From: Megascapheus bottae
Taxonomy: Eukaryota > Chordata > Mammalia > Rodentia > Geomyidae
Direction of reading: 5' to 3'
Assembly (NCBI GenBank): GCA_024803745.1
Contig: JANJXV010000024.1
Location: 15,819,927 to 15,883,926 of the forward strand
DNA length: 64,000 bases
A program made the translations under genes and the position numbers. Below, piece after piece: positions 48,632-61,317 of the stretch. The notes under the pieces are model-generated. The model was not told where the DNA came from. It saw only the letters and a list, made by a program, of their open reading frames with translations, and searched no databases. Positions within the stretch are counted from its first letter, which is position 1; each line of letters starts with the position of its first letter.

Positions 48632-49097
48632 TCATACTTCTGATCTTTCCTCATATTTAGCAACCTGGGTAGCCTTTTCTACCCAGGTAGTAAAATTCAG
48701 AATTGTTTTAAAATCCTCTAGATAATATTGTGGTATAATATAAATTATATTTAATATTAATAGAATTATAATTTATAATATTTATATACTTCCATATACA
48801 ACAATAGATATGCTATGATATGATGGTTAAATGGTCACTTGTATATGTAATTGAGTGGTTCAGAGGAGGAGGTGGGAATCTCATCCTGTGATTCCCTTTG
48901 AGCATGTAAACAGATAAAGTATCATGGAATTGCTAATTTTGTCCAGAAGGAAAATACTGTGGTCATATTTTGATGATATAATAAAATATGATAGATTGGA
49001 TAATTACAGTTTTTTCTCACACACGTAACTGAAAAGTCCAAGAGAACATACCAATAATTTTCTTTGTCTTGTGGGGCTTGCCTGCTGTATTGTGAAG
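48632..49097. other. Unique AT-rich sequence
   Basis: Includes a very AT-rich stretch at about 48725-48790. No gene is seen. Confidence 0.4.
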
Positions 49098-49300
49098 GCC
49101 TAAGTATTTCCATTTCCTTATAAATGGGGCAAGGCTACACTAAAACTACCAGCACAACCATATTCACTGCAGCATTATTTACCTTAGCTAAGCTATAGAA
49201 TCAACCCCGGCGCCCCTTGGTAGATCAAGAAAATTGGTGTATGTGTACAATGTAAAGAGTACACATGAGAAAGAATGGCATTGCCCCATTCAGAAGGCTC
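49098..49300 (+). mobile_element. Small LINE-1 fragment, apparently 5'-inverted
   Basis: A short antisense piece (GTATTTCCATTTCCTTATAA, 49098-49128) adjoins a sense ORF2 C-terminal piece (CACTGCAGCATTATTTACCT; AGAATGGCATTGCCCCATTC). The strand change at about 49130-49150 is like a miniature of the large inverted copies. No 3'UTR is retained. Confidence 0.65.
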
Positions 49301-51424
49301 TACTTTCTACTAACTTCACATTGGCAGTACCTGTAATTTGAAAGAGATTCATTGACAACTTAGCAGAAAGTTAATGACGTACTAGAATTCACCAGGAAAA
49401 TAGACGTGGACAGTGTCTTTGTTGTTGAGTCACTGGATAAAAATCAGCAGTAATGAAGAGAGTCAATGGAAAAGACTGTAGTGCTCTGAAGGAAGACCTT
49501 TTAAGTGTTAGTAGGCATTTTAAAACACCAATTATTTAATGTTCATATTTGTGTCTAAAGGTGCTGTAGTAAAACATCTCGATCTCCTGCTTTCTGCACT
49601 ATTATAATGCATTTAAATTATTCAGATTCTGCTCTGGAATGATTTCTCAGTTTTTTCTTATATTTTCCAGCAATAAAATCAGTCTGAATTGTATCAGTTA
49701 ATAATTGAGTAGGCTAAAGCACAGACTTGCCTGGAAAAGAAGAGTGGAACTGAAAAATCAATAACCTTAGGAAAAAATTAGTAAGAGCTTATTTAATATA
49801 AAACAACAAAAAATCAAAAATAATAAACATCAAACTTGCTTGGATAATCATTTTACTTTGTATTAAAGAAATAAAAAATTGATAGTATCCTAAAGACTTC
49901 TAGCATTTAAAAGGCTGTGGCAGACTACAGAAAGTGCAAAAATCATTTTGGCAGAGTTAAAATAGTGAACTTGAGTGCTGATATTTACTGATCTAAGAAG
50001 GTATTGGATTTCTCATGGAACTTAAGGATATTGCTAAAATGTGATTCTACTAAAATACCATGACTGCAGTTATATGATTAACAATCAAACCAAGTATAGT
50101 ATGATCTGAACATGATCTGTAATCGACAGCATAAAAAGAGGATTCTGTCTCCCACTGATAACTACTAGACACTTCCCAATCTAATAAACTGAGAATCTAA
50201 CTAACGAAATTGTGACGCTGGGAGGAAATAGTGTATTACTTTTGAATTTTTGAGCTAAATGTCTTCCCCTCATTAGGAAGTGTTTGTCAGAGTGTAAGAT
50301 CATATTTAAGCATAAGTACCACGAGTTCAGTGCCAGGTGGTATAGCTAGGGCTGTGCTTTAAGCTTTTGTATGGCAGACTATCTTTACTATCCCTGCCTG
50401 ATACACCATTAGCTTTGAAATTGCACTTGAACTTATCCTGGAAAAATTTATAATGACAGTTCCAATAAGAGAGAAATGGGATTAGGAGGTAGTGGTAATG
50501 CACCTCAGAATATACAATCCTTTTGACCTAAAGACAGGTCTTTCACCAGCTTGGAAGTCATCGATACTTGTGGGGTTTTATGTTTCTGTAGTATATATGA
50601 AGTAATGATGTTGGGATTTCATACATTTGTACTATGAAAAGATATATTTGGACCTGTGAAAATTTAAGCCACCTTTGATTACATGTTACAGTGTTTGTAT
50701 TCATTATTTAATACATATTAAAATTATATTTTCAAAGTACTTCATATTCTTAGTTATTAAATAAGATTTCAGTAAGTTAATGTTCCAACTAAGAGTTTAT
50801 ATGATCATACATTATTATTTATAAGGATTTGATATAAATAGTGTGTTTAAGAAGTATCTCTGGCTCTTGAGTGTGTGTGTGTGCATAATTTGTCTGTGTT
50901 TTTGCATGTATAAAAGTATATATTGTTTAGTCACATAAAGTATAGTCATGCAAATATCACTACATATATAAAATCCTTATATATTCATAAATGTATGTTC
51001 TATATTTTCCAGTGTACACCTAGTTATATTTTCATTTTTGTCTTTAGAAGATTAATCTAACTGTTAAGCTTCTTTTCTAGAGAAATGCTTCCTTGGAGTA
51101 CACATTTTCCTTAATTCTTTTGTTCTTGAATAGACACTAAATAAAAATATTCATTGATTTCCCTGACTTTGTTGCTATGTAAGAGGAATATTTTTTCCCT
51201 ATGGGATAAAGTTAGTTCTTATTTTTATTAAACAATTTATTAGCATTTATTTTTCCATCATATTTCAAATGACATGTTTAACAAATGAGTATTCATGAAG
51301 GGAATCTCTATATACAATCACTGGCACTTAGTATTTAGGACATAATCAAAATTAGGCTAAGGGTTTATATATCATAGATACATATTAATTTATGAAATAA
51401 AACATTAAGTCTATAGGTTTTTAT
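49301..51424. other. Unique AT-rich sequence, no gene seen
   Basis: About 2 kb without a recognised repeat or exon. Confidence 0.4.
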
Positions 51425-53040
51425 GTCTATGTAGTTATGGTTATACTTCCAATGCCATGTCCCTAGCATTGGGTATGCAAATATTGAGTCCTCTCTCCTG
51501 TACTGTTTGGATCTAATGGCCACATATTAAGGATACCATGTGCCATTTGTTCCTTTGGTCTTGACTTGTCTCACTCAACATGATTTGCTCTAGATTCATC
51601 CACTTCCCTGCTAATGTCATTATTTTATCTTGTCTGTTGGCTATGTAGAATTCCATTTTATATATATACCACATTTTCTGTATCCATTCCTCTGCAGTAG
51701 GGCATCTGGATTGTTTCCATTGCCTGGCTATTGTGAATAGTGCAGAGATAAACAAAGCTGAGCAAGTGTCCTTATCATATCCTGGATTATGATGTTCATG
51801 GTAGATGTCCAGAAGTGGTATGGTGGGATTGTAGGGAATGTCTATTTTCAGTTCTTTAAGAAACCTCCACACTGCTTTCCAGAGTGGCTGAACTTGCTTA
51901 CAATCCCACCAGCAGTGCAGTAGGGTTCTTTTTCTCCACAATCCTCCAGCATCTGTCATTGTCTGAGTTCAAAATCTTGGCCATTCTGATTGGGGTAGGA
52001 TGGTATCTTAGGGTTATTATTTGCATTTCCTTTATGACCATGGATGATGAACATATGCTTTTTTGCCATTTTAATCTCTTCTTCTGATAAGTCTCTGTTT
52101 AGTTCCCTTGCTCATTTAGTGAATGGTTTGTAGGGTTTAGGGGGTAGGGATTAGTTTCTTGAGTTCCGTGTAGATACTGGATATTAAGCACTTGTCAGAT
52201 GTATTATTGGTAAATATCTTTTCCCAGTTGGTTGGCTGTATCTCTACTTTTGTGACTGTGCTTTTATCTGTGCAGAAATTTTTATTTTTAGGTAGTCCCA
52301 TTTATTGAGTCTCTCTCCAATCTGTTGTGACCCTGGGATTCTGTTCAGGAATCTTTTGCTTGTGCCTATGAGTTCCGGTATCTCTCCTACTCTATCACGT
52401 AGCAGTTTCACGGTTTCCGGTCTGATATTGAGGTCTTTGATACACTTTGAGTTAATGCTTGTGCATCATGAAAGGCTAGGGTCAATTTTTAGTGTTCTGC
52501 ATGTTGCTGCCCAGTTTTCCCAGCTCCAATAATTGAATAGGTTGTGTTTGTTCCACTGTATATCTCTGGCTTCTTTGTCAAATACAAATTGACTAGAGGT
52601 ATGTGGTTCTATATCTGGGTCTTCTATTCTGTTCCATTGATCATCTGGTCTATTTTTGTGCCAATACTATGCTGTTTTTGTTATTATGGCTTTATAGTAG
52701 TTTGAAGTCTGGTATTGTAATACCACCAGCATTGCTCTTTTTGCCTAGAATTGTTTTGGCTATTCTAGGTCTTTTCTTGTTCCATATGAACCTTTGGATT
52801 GTCTTTTCTATTTCAGTAATGAATATCTTTGGGATTTTGATGGGGATTGCATTGAATTTATATATCAATTTTGGCAGTATAGCCATTTTCACTTTGTTGG
52901 TTCTCCATAGCCATGAGCATGGGATGTCTTTCCGTTTCCCAGTGTCCTCTAATTTCTTTTGTTAGGCTTTTATAGTTTTCATTAAATAATTCCTTTACAT
53001 CTTTGGTTAAGTTAATTCCTAAGTATTTTTATGTATGTAG
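51425..53040 (-). mobile_element. Older LINE-1 ORF2 C-terminal half, antisense
   Basis: The minus-strand frame at 51513-51959 reads TLLHCWWDCKQVQPLWKAVW, ALFTIARQWKQSRCP and KMWYIYKMEFY and ends at the ORF2 stop. A second frame at 52692-52892 reads [19 protein letters not shown] and [11 protein letters not shown], which lies just downstream of the RT domain. The match is continuous between them but full of frameshifts. Almost no 3'UTR is recognisable. Its sequence differs clearly from the younger L1s at 32-41 kb, so it is an older subfamily. Confidence 0.88.
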
Positions 53041-53135
53041 GTAGTCCATTTGCCTAGGGGACTAGATGCCTAGGCTACCACTGATGGTGGCCCTGGTAAG
53101 AAAATGTCATGAGTTTTATGAACTTAATGTGAAAG

Positions 53136-53360
53136 GTGAAATCTCATGTGGTTATTTTATCTGACTTTGTTAATTGGTATATTATATATACATTTATTTG
53201 TTTATTTGAAATAGGAAATGGAAGGGGGGCAAACAAGAGGATTGGGAGGCTGTGGGGAAAGGTACAAAACCAAGAGAAGGGGTATCAATTTTCCAAAAGT
53301 AATGTACCCACTACCTGATAAATGTAACTGTAATCCCTCTATACATTACCCTAAACATAA
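53136..53360 (+). mobile_element. LINE-1 3' end only, sense
   Basis: The last part of the L1 3'UTR: TGTTTATTTGAAATAGGAAA, a G-rich segment, AGAAGGGGTATCAATTTTCC, CACTACCTGATAAATGTAAC, then an A-rich end. Truncated just upstream of the G-rich region. Confidence 0.88.
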
Positions 53361-53377
53361 AAGAAAAGAAAAAGAAA

Positions 53378-53566
53378 AGAGTGTGGCCTACTGGTAGAGT
53401 GCTTCCCTAGCATGCAATTTCTTGGTAGCACATGTACAGAAAAAGCTGGACGTGGTACTGTGGCGAAAGTGGTATAGTGTTACCCTTGAGAGAGCTCAAG
53501 GATAGTGCCCAAGCCCTAAATTCAAACACCAGGACTGGCAAAATAAATAAATAAATAAAATTCTTT
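53378..53566 (+). mobile_element. IDL-Geo-type dimeric SINE with (AAAT)n tail
   Basis: The left monomer (GTGTGGCCTACTGGTAGAGT) and right monomer (GTGGTACTGTGGCGAAAGTG; CCAGGACTGGCAAAATAAAT) are complete. It sits directly behind the A-rich end of the preceding L1. Confidence 0.87.
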
Positions 53567-53574
53567 TTAGAAAT

Positions 53575-54200
53575 AGAATTTAGCAGCCTCAGTAGATAAT
53601 TGGATCAGGAAGATTTGGTACTTGTACACAATGGAATTCTATGCTACCATCAGAAAATATGACATCGCCCCATTTGTAAAGAATAGGAAAGACATGGAAA
53701 AAATCATATTACACGAAGTAAGCCAGACCCAAAGGAACATAGGATCAATGATTTCCCTCATTTGTAATAATTAGTACACATCTAGGACTATCCTAGTAGA
53801 GGATAACAATAGCGCAAAACCTAGATACATGAGGTCATATAGGATGAGACAAAATGAAAGGATCTCTAGGATATGGTAACAAGAGCTTTATCTTGAGTGA
53901 TTGTTGTTCTTAAAGTACTGTGTTATTTTTCTTCTCCTTCGTTGCTTTTTGGTTAATCTCATATTGATACTGTATCTGACTTTGTTACCTGGTATATTGC
54001 ATATATATATTTACTTGTTTATTTGAAATAAGAAAGGGAAGGGGGAAAACAAGATGAGTGGAAGGCAATTTGGGATAGGAAATGGACACAAAAAGATAAG
54101 AACAGGTATCAATGTGAGAAATAACGCCCCCGCTATCTGGTGAATGTAACTGTAACCCCTCTATACATTACCTCAATAATAAATAATAAAATGAAAAAAA
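53575..54200 (+). mobile_element. 5'-truncated LINE-1, sense
   Basis: It runs from the ORF2 C-terminal coding region (CACAATGGAATTCTATGCTA) through the 3'UTR (AACAAGATGAGTGGAAGGCA) to CCTCTATACATTACCTCAAT and an A-rich tail at about 54185-54210. Confidence 0.9.
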
Positions 54201-54214
54201 GAAAAAATGATGTA

Positions 54215-55805
54215 GCATGTCTTTGTTTCTGGACGATTGGGTAAATGCTAATTAGTAGAATTGCTGGGTTATAGGGGACCTCAATGTTTAGTCTTTTGAG
54301 AAACCACCATACTGTTTTCCATGGTGGTTGAACAAGTTTACACTCCCACTGACAGTGTAGCAGTGATCCCTCCTGGCCACATCCCCATCAGCATCTGTTG
54401 TTATTAGATTTCTTTCTTTTTTTTTTTTTTTTACAAAGTGGAACCATTTATTTCTTTTTTTTTCTTTTTTTTTTTAATTGAAATTAGTAAAAGGGTTACA
54501 TGATATTTGCCAGATAGAAGGTGCATTAATTCACATACATTGATACCCTTTCACATGTCTTGGTACCCGTTTCCCTCCCCCCCCCAAGCCCCCCACCCGT
54601 CTTGGTTTTCCCCCCTTCCCTATCAAATTTCAAATATCCAAATACAAATAAATTCAATATATCAGATAACAAAGTGAGATACTATACCAATATGAGGTAA
54701 CCAAGGGACAGCAAAGGAGATGAGAGACAACATAGTACATTAAGGACAACAATCATTCATTATATGGCTTTTGTTTCACTATCCTGGAGGTCCTTTCAAT
54801 TAGCTTCACATTATATGTCCTTATGTATCAAGATTTTGCTCTATTGCAAATCTCTGCTAGTAGATTTCTTGATCATGGCCATTCTAACTGGAGTAAGGTG
54901 GAATCTTAGAGTTGTTTTGGTTTGCATTTCTTTTATGGCCAGAGATGGCGAGAATTTCTTCATGTGTCTATAGGCCATTCTTTTTTCTTCTTCATAGAAG
55001 ACTCTCTTTAAGTCTTTGACCCATCTTTTAATGGGATGGTTGTTTCTTTGGAGATTAGTTTTGGAGTGATTCAATTTTTTGCGTTGTTGGTATATTTTAG
55101 ATATGAGGCCTTTGTCCATTGTGTGGTTAGTGAAGATCTTCTCCCACTCTTTAGGCTTTCTAGTTAAATTTGCCAGCTATATCCTTTGCCATACAGAAGC
55201 TCTGCAGTTTAATGCAGTCCCACTTATTCAAATTGCACTATTTACCATAGCGAAAATATGCAACCAACCCAGATGTCCCTCAGTTGATGAGTGGATCAAC
55301 AAGATGTGGTATTTATATACAATGGAATTCTATGTTGGCATCAGAAAGAATGGCATCTCCCCATTTTTAAGGAAATGGAAAGACTTTAAAAAATCATATT
55401 AAGTGAAGTAAGCCAGACTCAAAGGAACATAGGCTCAATGGTCTCCCTCATTTGTCATAATTAGTATAAACCTTGACCTCTCCTAGCAGAGGTTTACAGT
55501 AGATGCATAAGGCCATATGAGGCTAAATGAAAGGACCTCCAAGATATAGATACAAGAGCCATATAAGGTTTGACTGTTGTTCTTAATGTATTATGTTATT
55601 TTTCATCTTACCTTGTTATCTGATACATTTTATATATGTTTATTTGTTTGTAATAGGATAAGGATGGGAGAAACTTGATGGGGCGAATGGGGAAAGAATA
55701 TAGGGACAAAAACATGAGAAGGGGTAGCAATGATTGTTAGGGAATGTACCTTCTATTTGGCGAATATAATGTAACCTTTCTCTTAATTACAATAAAAAAA
55801 ATTTA
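54215..55805 (+). mobile_element. 5'-inverted LINE-1, copy 3, with nested L1
   Basis: The right part (about 55232-55805) is sense L1: ORF2 C-terminus (GGAATTCTATGTTGGCATCA), stop at about 55465, 3'UTR, and an ACAATAAAAAAAATTTAAAA end. The left part (54215-54404 and 54871-55231) is antisense ORF2, so the element has a 5' inversion. The antisense part is interrupted by another L1 at 54405-54870. Tail-like AAAAAGAA occurs on both outer sides, so it may have inserted in the A-tail of the previous L1. Confidence 0.85.
54405..54870 (-). mobile_element. Nested 5'-truncated LINE-1 with target-site duplication
   Basis: TAGATTTCTT at 54405-54414 and 54861-54870 flanks an antisense L1 3'UTR. Without the insert, the host L1 reads continuously (compare 33500-33560). 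The tail region has two T-rich runs (to 54432 and from 54455) separated by a 22-bp non-L1 segment (ACAAAGTGGAACCATTTATT plus TC). That is the form expected of a short 3' transduction. Confidence 0.9.
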
Positions 55806-57865
55806 AAAAGAATAGGTCAAACTGCATTTTCAAAATGTATATATACAAAAACAGCTTTTACAATATAGAAAGTAATTGATGTGCAAAAGAGAAAAAAAGA
55901 AAGATGAAGATCATGGTTAGCTTAGGCATTGCTTCTTAGAAAAGTAAATGTTCTCATTTTAGTTAACATTGTTCAATGCCTCATATTGGCTACTCTCTTC
56001 TTTACATGTTTTCTCATTATAATTTTGCCATTTCTTTTTTCACCTAGATGTATCTGAAATCTCATATATCTATAGAGATACTATTTGATGCAGATTTATA
56101 TCCTTCTGAGAGTTAACCTGTATCTCTTATTAGCAAGTTGTTGGAAGGAAAATAAAAAATGATAATCTATTGTGAAATGAATTACCTGGTTGTTTATTGA
56201 GATTTTATCGGTACTGATGATGGGCTCCACTGGATTAAGTAATTGATTATGTGCAAGTGTGGAAGAGACGTAGGCTAAAATCTCAGTTAAGGAAGTTTGA
56301 AAAATTATTTGTAAGTAGTTGTACAAGGGAACTATCTTTCAGCAAAAAGGAAATTTTAAAGTGATTTTTTCCCCAAAGAAAGTCCATATGTATGTATTTT
56401 CATTGTCATTGTGGGTTTCCAGTTTCACTGCTATGGTATTGTCCAAGAGTTCTTTACCTCAATCCCAATTTATCATATATCTAATACCTATCTCTCCTAA
56501 CTAAGATACATTCTATATACTATACCTTTCAGTGCATATTTACTTAGTGTAATCATAATGGATTTTGATTGTTCAAAGGAGTAGTCCGGTATTATCCTTG
56601 CCCAATGTAATCAATTATGGGAGTGAGCTGACAGTTTCTTGAAATTAACATAAATAAGTACTTTAGAGCAAAACTAGCATAAATCAAATTAGTGCCTCTC
56701 TACATTTATTCCTTAATTTCTAATGTTGTAAAAATGAATATATATCCTGTCAAGTTCTTAAAATTTCCCTTTTTTTTTCTCCCTTTCTTTACCTCCACAT
56801 TCATCTCAAATGAACCTTTTCTTGGTCCCATGAGGCCAACATGTTTTTGCATTACTCAGTTTTGATTTCTTTTGGCAGGATGACTACATGTAGTTGACAC
56901 ATTATATCTGAAAGGGACTGTGGTAATTGCTTGTTCGGTTCCATGACTGTGTTGCTAACAGATGGGCACAGAGAATATTGAAAGTGTTCTGGACCTCCGC
57001 ATCCTCCATCAGTTCAAGAGTGGGGAACACTGCCAGTATTTTAAAAAGAAATTCTAATAGCAAATTTTAAAAGAATCACTTGGATCTTCACATAACTTTT
57101 GGAGCTATAACTAACTCAAGTTTACGGCTAGGTTTCCTCCCACTTCCACACCCCCCGTGTTATATGCTCTTTGGTATAAAGAAAATCTCAAGATGTTAGT
57201 GCAGGCTGTCATGAATGAGTGCCAACACTTCTTTCAGACTTGTTAAAGGATTTATTTTTTGCCTGAGAATTACACATATGGCCTAGGATGATAATATTAG
57301 GATCTGTGTTGGTTGGGATAATTGGCAGATCACACCTTAAGAAGAGTGATTGGCTGGCTAGTTTCTTTCACTTTCATCTCCTTCCTCCATCACAATCAGA
57401 TCACCATTATGTTGTATACAACTGTAGTTTATAAATGTCATTTAACCCATTTCACCGTGAGCATCTCTTATTTGAGTTTGAATTATTTTATGTGTACTCG
57501 TATTTTGGCCAATTTAGTAGCAGCCAGCAAAATTAAAATGAGCAAGCTAGGGAATCTGAATCATCACAGATCTCTAAGACTGTCTACTATCTAAGGGAGA
57601 AACATTCCCTACCCGACTTTTTGGTTGTGTGTGTGTGTGTGTTTGGTAGTCTCACTAAGGATAAAACTAAACAACCTGAAGTAAGAAATGGAATCTGGAA
57701 ACATTCAGCAAAGACCTCCCTATCACCTACATGAAGTCAGGATGTTGAGCTGCATTGTGCCTTTGGAGGGGTAACCAAAGCCCACTTATCCAAATTGTAG
57801 ACAATGAGAGTAAGACAGTTATATAACCCATAGTTGCAATAAGTATCAATCCAGCATTGTGAAAA
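55806..57865. other. Unique AT-rich sequence, no gene seen
   Basis: Contains a short (TG)n at about 57627-57642. No recognised exon or further interspersed repeat. Confidence 0.4.
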
Positions 57866-58062
57866 ACATTTTTTTTTGCCAGTTCTGGGTCTTGAACCCA
57901 GGGATTGGGCACTGTTGTTGGGCATTCTCAATGTTAGTATCCTACCACTTGATCCACAACACCACCTCCAGCCTTTTCTGTGCATGTAATACCCAGAAAT
58001 TGAACCCAGGGTTTCATACACTCTAGGCAAGCACTGCATCACTAGACTATGCTCACAGCAAA
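57866..58062 (-). mobile_element. IDL-Geo-type dimeric SINE, antisense
   Basis: The right monomer (CAGTTCTGGGTCTTGAACCC) and ID-like monomer (ATTGAACCCAGGGTTTCATA; TCTAGGCAAGCACTGCATCA) are present. AAAAACATT lies just before the T tail and again just after CTCACAGC, a probable target-site duplication. Confidence 0.87.
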
Positions 58063-59523
58063 AAACATTCTTTTGTAATATCTTATATCTTATGATGGTG
58101 ATGAAGAACATTTATTCTTACAAAATTGATGAAAAGAATAATATACTACAAGTACTTCTTCTATAGGTATAGCATTGACTTAGCCATTTCTTTCATACTT
58201 GTCATAAATTTCATGAATTATGCAAACTGGACAGACCTGTGTTAAAATCTGAATATTATAGACTAGCAAAAGAAAATGTGCTACTATATTAGCCTTTAAA
58301 CATTCGTTCGTTGTATTCAGAGATTTTAAGATTCTAGCAAATATATAAGCTTCTGAGTAATTGTCATTTTTATTTAATCCTAATGATATTTCTCTTTATC
58401 AAAATTGTAAACTATGAAAACAACCATTCAGTCATATCACCATCATAAGCATTTTCATTCTCTTTCCTTGATCTTACAGCTGTTCCTGTCATTTTGTTTC
58501 CTTGGTTTTTATAAAGTTATGTGGTGTCTTGAATAAGGAGGTCTAGTTCAGTGTACAGATGGGAGCGATGACCCTCCAAGGTAAAGGGTTTGGTAAAGGT
58601 GGTACAACAAGTTAAGTCCAAGTCTGGAACAGAACCTATGTCTTCTTATTCTTGCTCAGTACTCAGGCTGCTTCATTGTCAGACTGTCTGAATGCCTGTG
58701 AAAGATCAAAACTGTGGAGTTTTCAGTACAATTCAGCAGTTGCTATCAATATTTTCATCATGTTGTAATAATAGATTTATAGATCTCTGACTTATTTTTC
58801 ACAATCATATATATAAAGCTCAATGCATATTTATTGGATGAATGAATGGAACTGATAATTTTGCTGTACATATGCATTTTTCTGAGTTTCAAGCACAAGT
58901 GGAAATAAAAAAAAAACAACATCTATCCATCTGTCCTGCTTGGAAAGGCCCTGTTCATAATGAAATGACAAGTTAGTGTTCATAATCAAAGCAAGTCAAT
59001 ATGGTGGAGATTATAGATTTCAGCTTAGTATATGCCTTCCTTTTGCAGCCAGCAAAATAGATAATGCAAATGCTTTTCAAATCAGTGTACATTTGAAGTT
59101 GTTATTATGATATCATCTTATTTACTTAAATTCTAGTACTAACATTTCCTAATAGGATTGTCACATAGGATTCAAGAAAAGAAACCTTCTTGATTCTGTA
59201 TTCTTTGATTGTTTATAGCATTTTCACCTGAGATCATATAAAAACAGGACTTTTCTGACTTACCTGGCAAGTCTCAGTACATAAAAAGAGGAATTTTCTT
59301 CATTTTGTTTAATGCTATTGAATCTCTTGTATGTAGTTCTTAGGATGAAAATCATTGAACAACCACAAATATCGCCCCTGGTTCTTAATCACATACTTGT
59401 TTTGAATTTTGGATGTATTTTATATTTTAAAATCAAGAAAAAATGAATTTGTTGTAGAATTTTAGCCATTATCATCCTGATTACCTTGAAATAATAACTC
59501 CTTTATCCATCTAAACCTGACAT
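58063..59523. other. Unique sequence with old MIR/L2-like text
   Basis: MIR-like text is possible at about 58560-58675 (GTCCAAGTCTGGAACAGAAC), and an L2-like 3' end at about 58800-58855 (ATTTATTGGATGAATGAATG). No gene was recognised. Confidence 0.42.
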
Positions 59524-59763
59524 GGTGATATACTTTTTTTTTTTTTTTTTTTTTTTTTTTGGCCAGTCATGGGCTTGAGCTCAGGGCCTGAGCACTGTCC
59601 TTGGACTTTTTCTCAAGGCTAGAGCTCTACCATTTGAGCCTCAGCACCACTTCCAGCTTTTTTTCTATATATGTGATACTGAGGAATTGAACCCGGGTCT
59701 TCGTGCATGCTAGGCAAGCACTCTACCACTAGGCCAAACTCCCAGCCCAGGTGATGTACTTTT
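59524..59763 (-). mobile_element. IDL-Geo-type dimeric SINE with target-site duplication
   Basis: GGTGATATACTTTT (59524-59537) and GGTGATGTACTTTT (59750-59763) flank a full-length antisense copy with a T tail of nearly 30 bases. The long tail and near-perfect duplication point to a relatively recent insertion. Confidence 0.93.
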
Positions 59764-60717
59764 GATAGCTCTTTGAATTAGTAGGTTTTGTGACAAACAG
59801 TTGCATTACATAGGGGAGCTATCTGCTTTCTTACATAAATGTAGTTATGGTTGAAACTAAAGCAAAGCACTATTAGTTTTATATAAGACTTGGTAAGGCT
59901 GTCACAGTTTCCAAAAATTCCTGCATGAGAGCTGGGTTCCCAGGATATTGAAAGAAAAAGCAAGGAAACAAACCTTTAATAGCATTGCCCTACTGCCTGG
60001 TTCCCTGGGGCTTGTAGTGAAGAACAGCTGTTGTAGTGCAGGGGTGGTGTTGAAATTAGTTTGGAATCATGAAAAAATAAAATTCCACTCTTTGTGATCA
60101 CTAGGGCAAAATGACTTTGCAACACCACAATTACTTAGTTCCCATCTGAGAAAAAGTTGCTTATGTTCAATAGATCTTGTTAACCTGAAAAACTCTACGA
60201 TTACATAAATAATAAATAGGCTCAAATGCATCAGTATTTTTTGTAATGCAGATGAAAGTAAGATGTCATATCAGGATTGAAATTTGCATATTGGAATAAT
60301 TTAGTTACTTTGTTCTATAAAGAAAATAAATGGCTATGAATATTCATGGTTCAATTAAAATATTAATGACATACTGAAACTTTAGTTTTAGGTCTCTAGC
60401 CGTCCATAAGTAGTTTCATTTAAACTTGATTAACAGTGAAGGGATACTCTAACATACAATAAAATATATTGGCTTTTTGTCTCTGAAATGAAAATATAAT
60501 ATCTGGCATATATAAATAATTTGTTTATTGATACAATACATTTTCTCTTCTAATAAGGATATACTGGTTGGCATAGGATATATACATTGTAAGTTTTCAG
60601 TGAGGCATGATCATGTGGTACTGAAAAGGTCGTTTTGTAGATCTAGTCTTCATTTGCGTTTTAGCTTGTTTTTATTACTTGAGTGCCTCCATTGAATCTG
60701 CCTGTCTGTGTATCTGC
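59764..60717. other. Unique AT-rich sequence, no gene seen
   Basis: Nothing recognised. Confidence 0.4.
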
Positions 60718-60804
60718 CTGTGTGTGTGTATATGTGTTTGTGTGTGTGTGTGTGTATGTATGTGTATGTGTGTGTGCGTTTATGTATGTATGTACGTATG
60801 TACA

Positions 60805-60864
<60 letters not shown>

Positions 60865-60934
60865 ATCTGTCTGTCTGTATATCTGCCTGTCTATCTATCT
60901 GTATATATGTATGTATGTATGTATCATCTGTCTG

Positions 60935-60987
<53 letters not shown>

Positions 60988-60988
60988 A
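60718..60988. repeat. Compound (TG)n-(TATG)n-(TATC)n-(TGTC)n microsatellite
   Basis: A TG/TATG start (to about 60806) passes into TATC units (60807-60864), TGTC and TATG units, then TATC again (60931-60988). The open frames here (repeated Ile-Tyr-Leu-Ser) are repeat artefacts. Confidence 0.95.
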
Positions 60989-61317
60989 ACTCTTTAGCTC
61001 CTTTCTGGTACTGGGGAATGAGTCTGCTAAACAAAATTTTTATCACTAATCTTCACCCTTCTGCTCTATTGTTTTTAATTTTCTGGTAAAATGCAGCTCA
61101 ACATTATACCTACCCCTAAATCTACGTTTTTATTGTACAACCACCACTTCTTTCTCCTTTTAGAACTCTATATTTTGCAAAGGGCAAACTCTGTACCTAC
61201 CTATCAGAAAGTCCTCACTGACCTCTCCTTGTAAACTCTTCCAATCCACAGAGGTTTCTTTCTGTTTCTATGAATTTCATTTCTCTACTTGTCTCATAAA
61301 TACAATAATTTTCTATA

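Noticed and set aside
60679..61089. 136-codon frame with long runs of Ser-Ile-Tyr-Leu
   Set aside because: Artefact of TATC repeats. All three forward frames are open across the array for the same reason.
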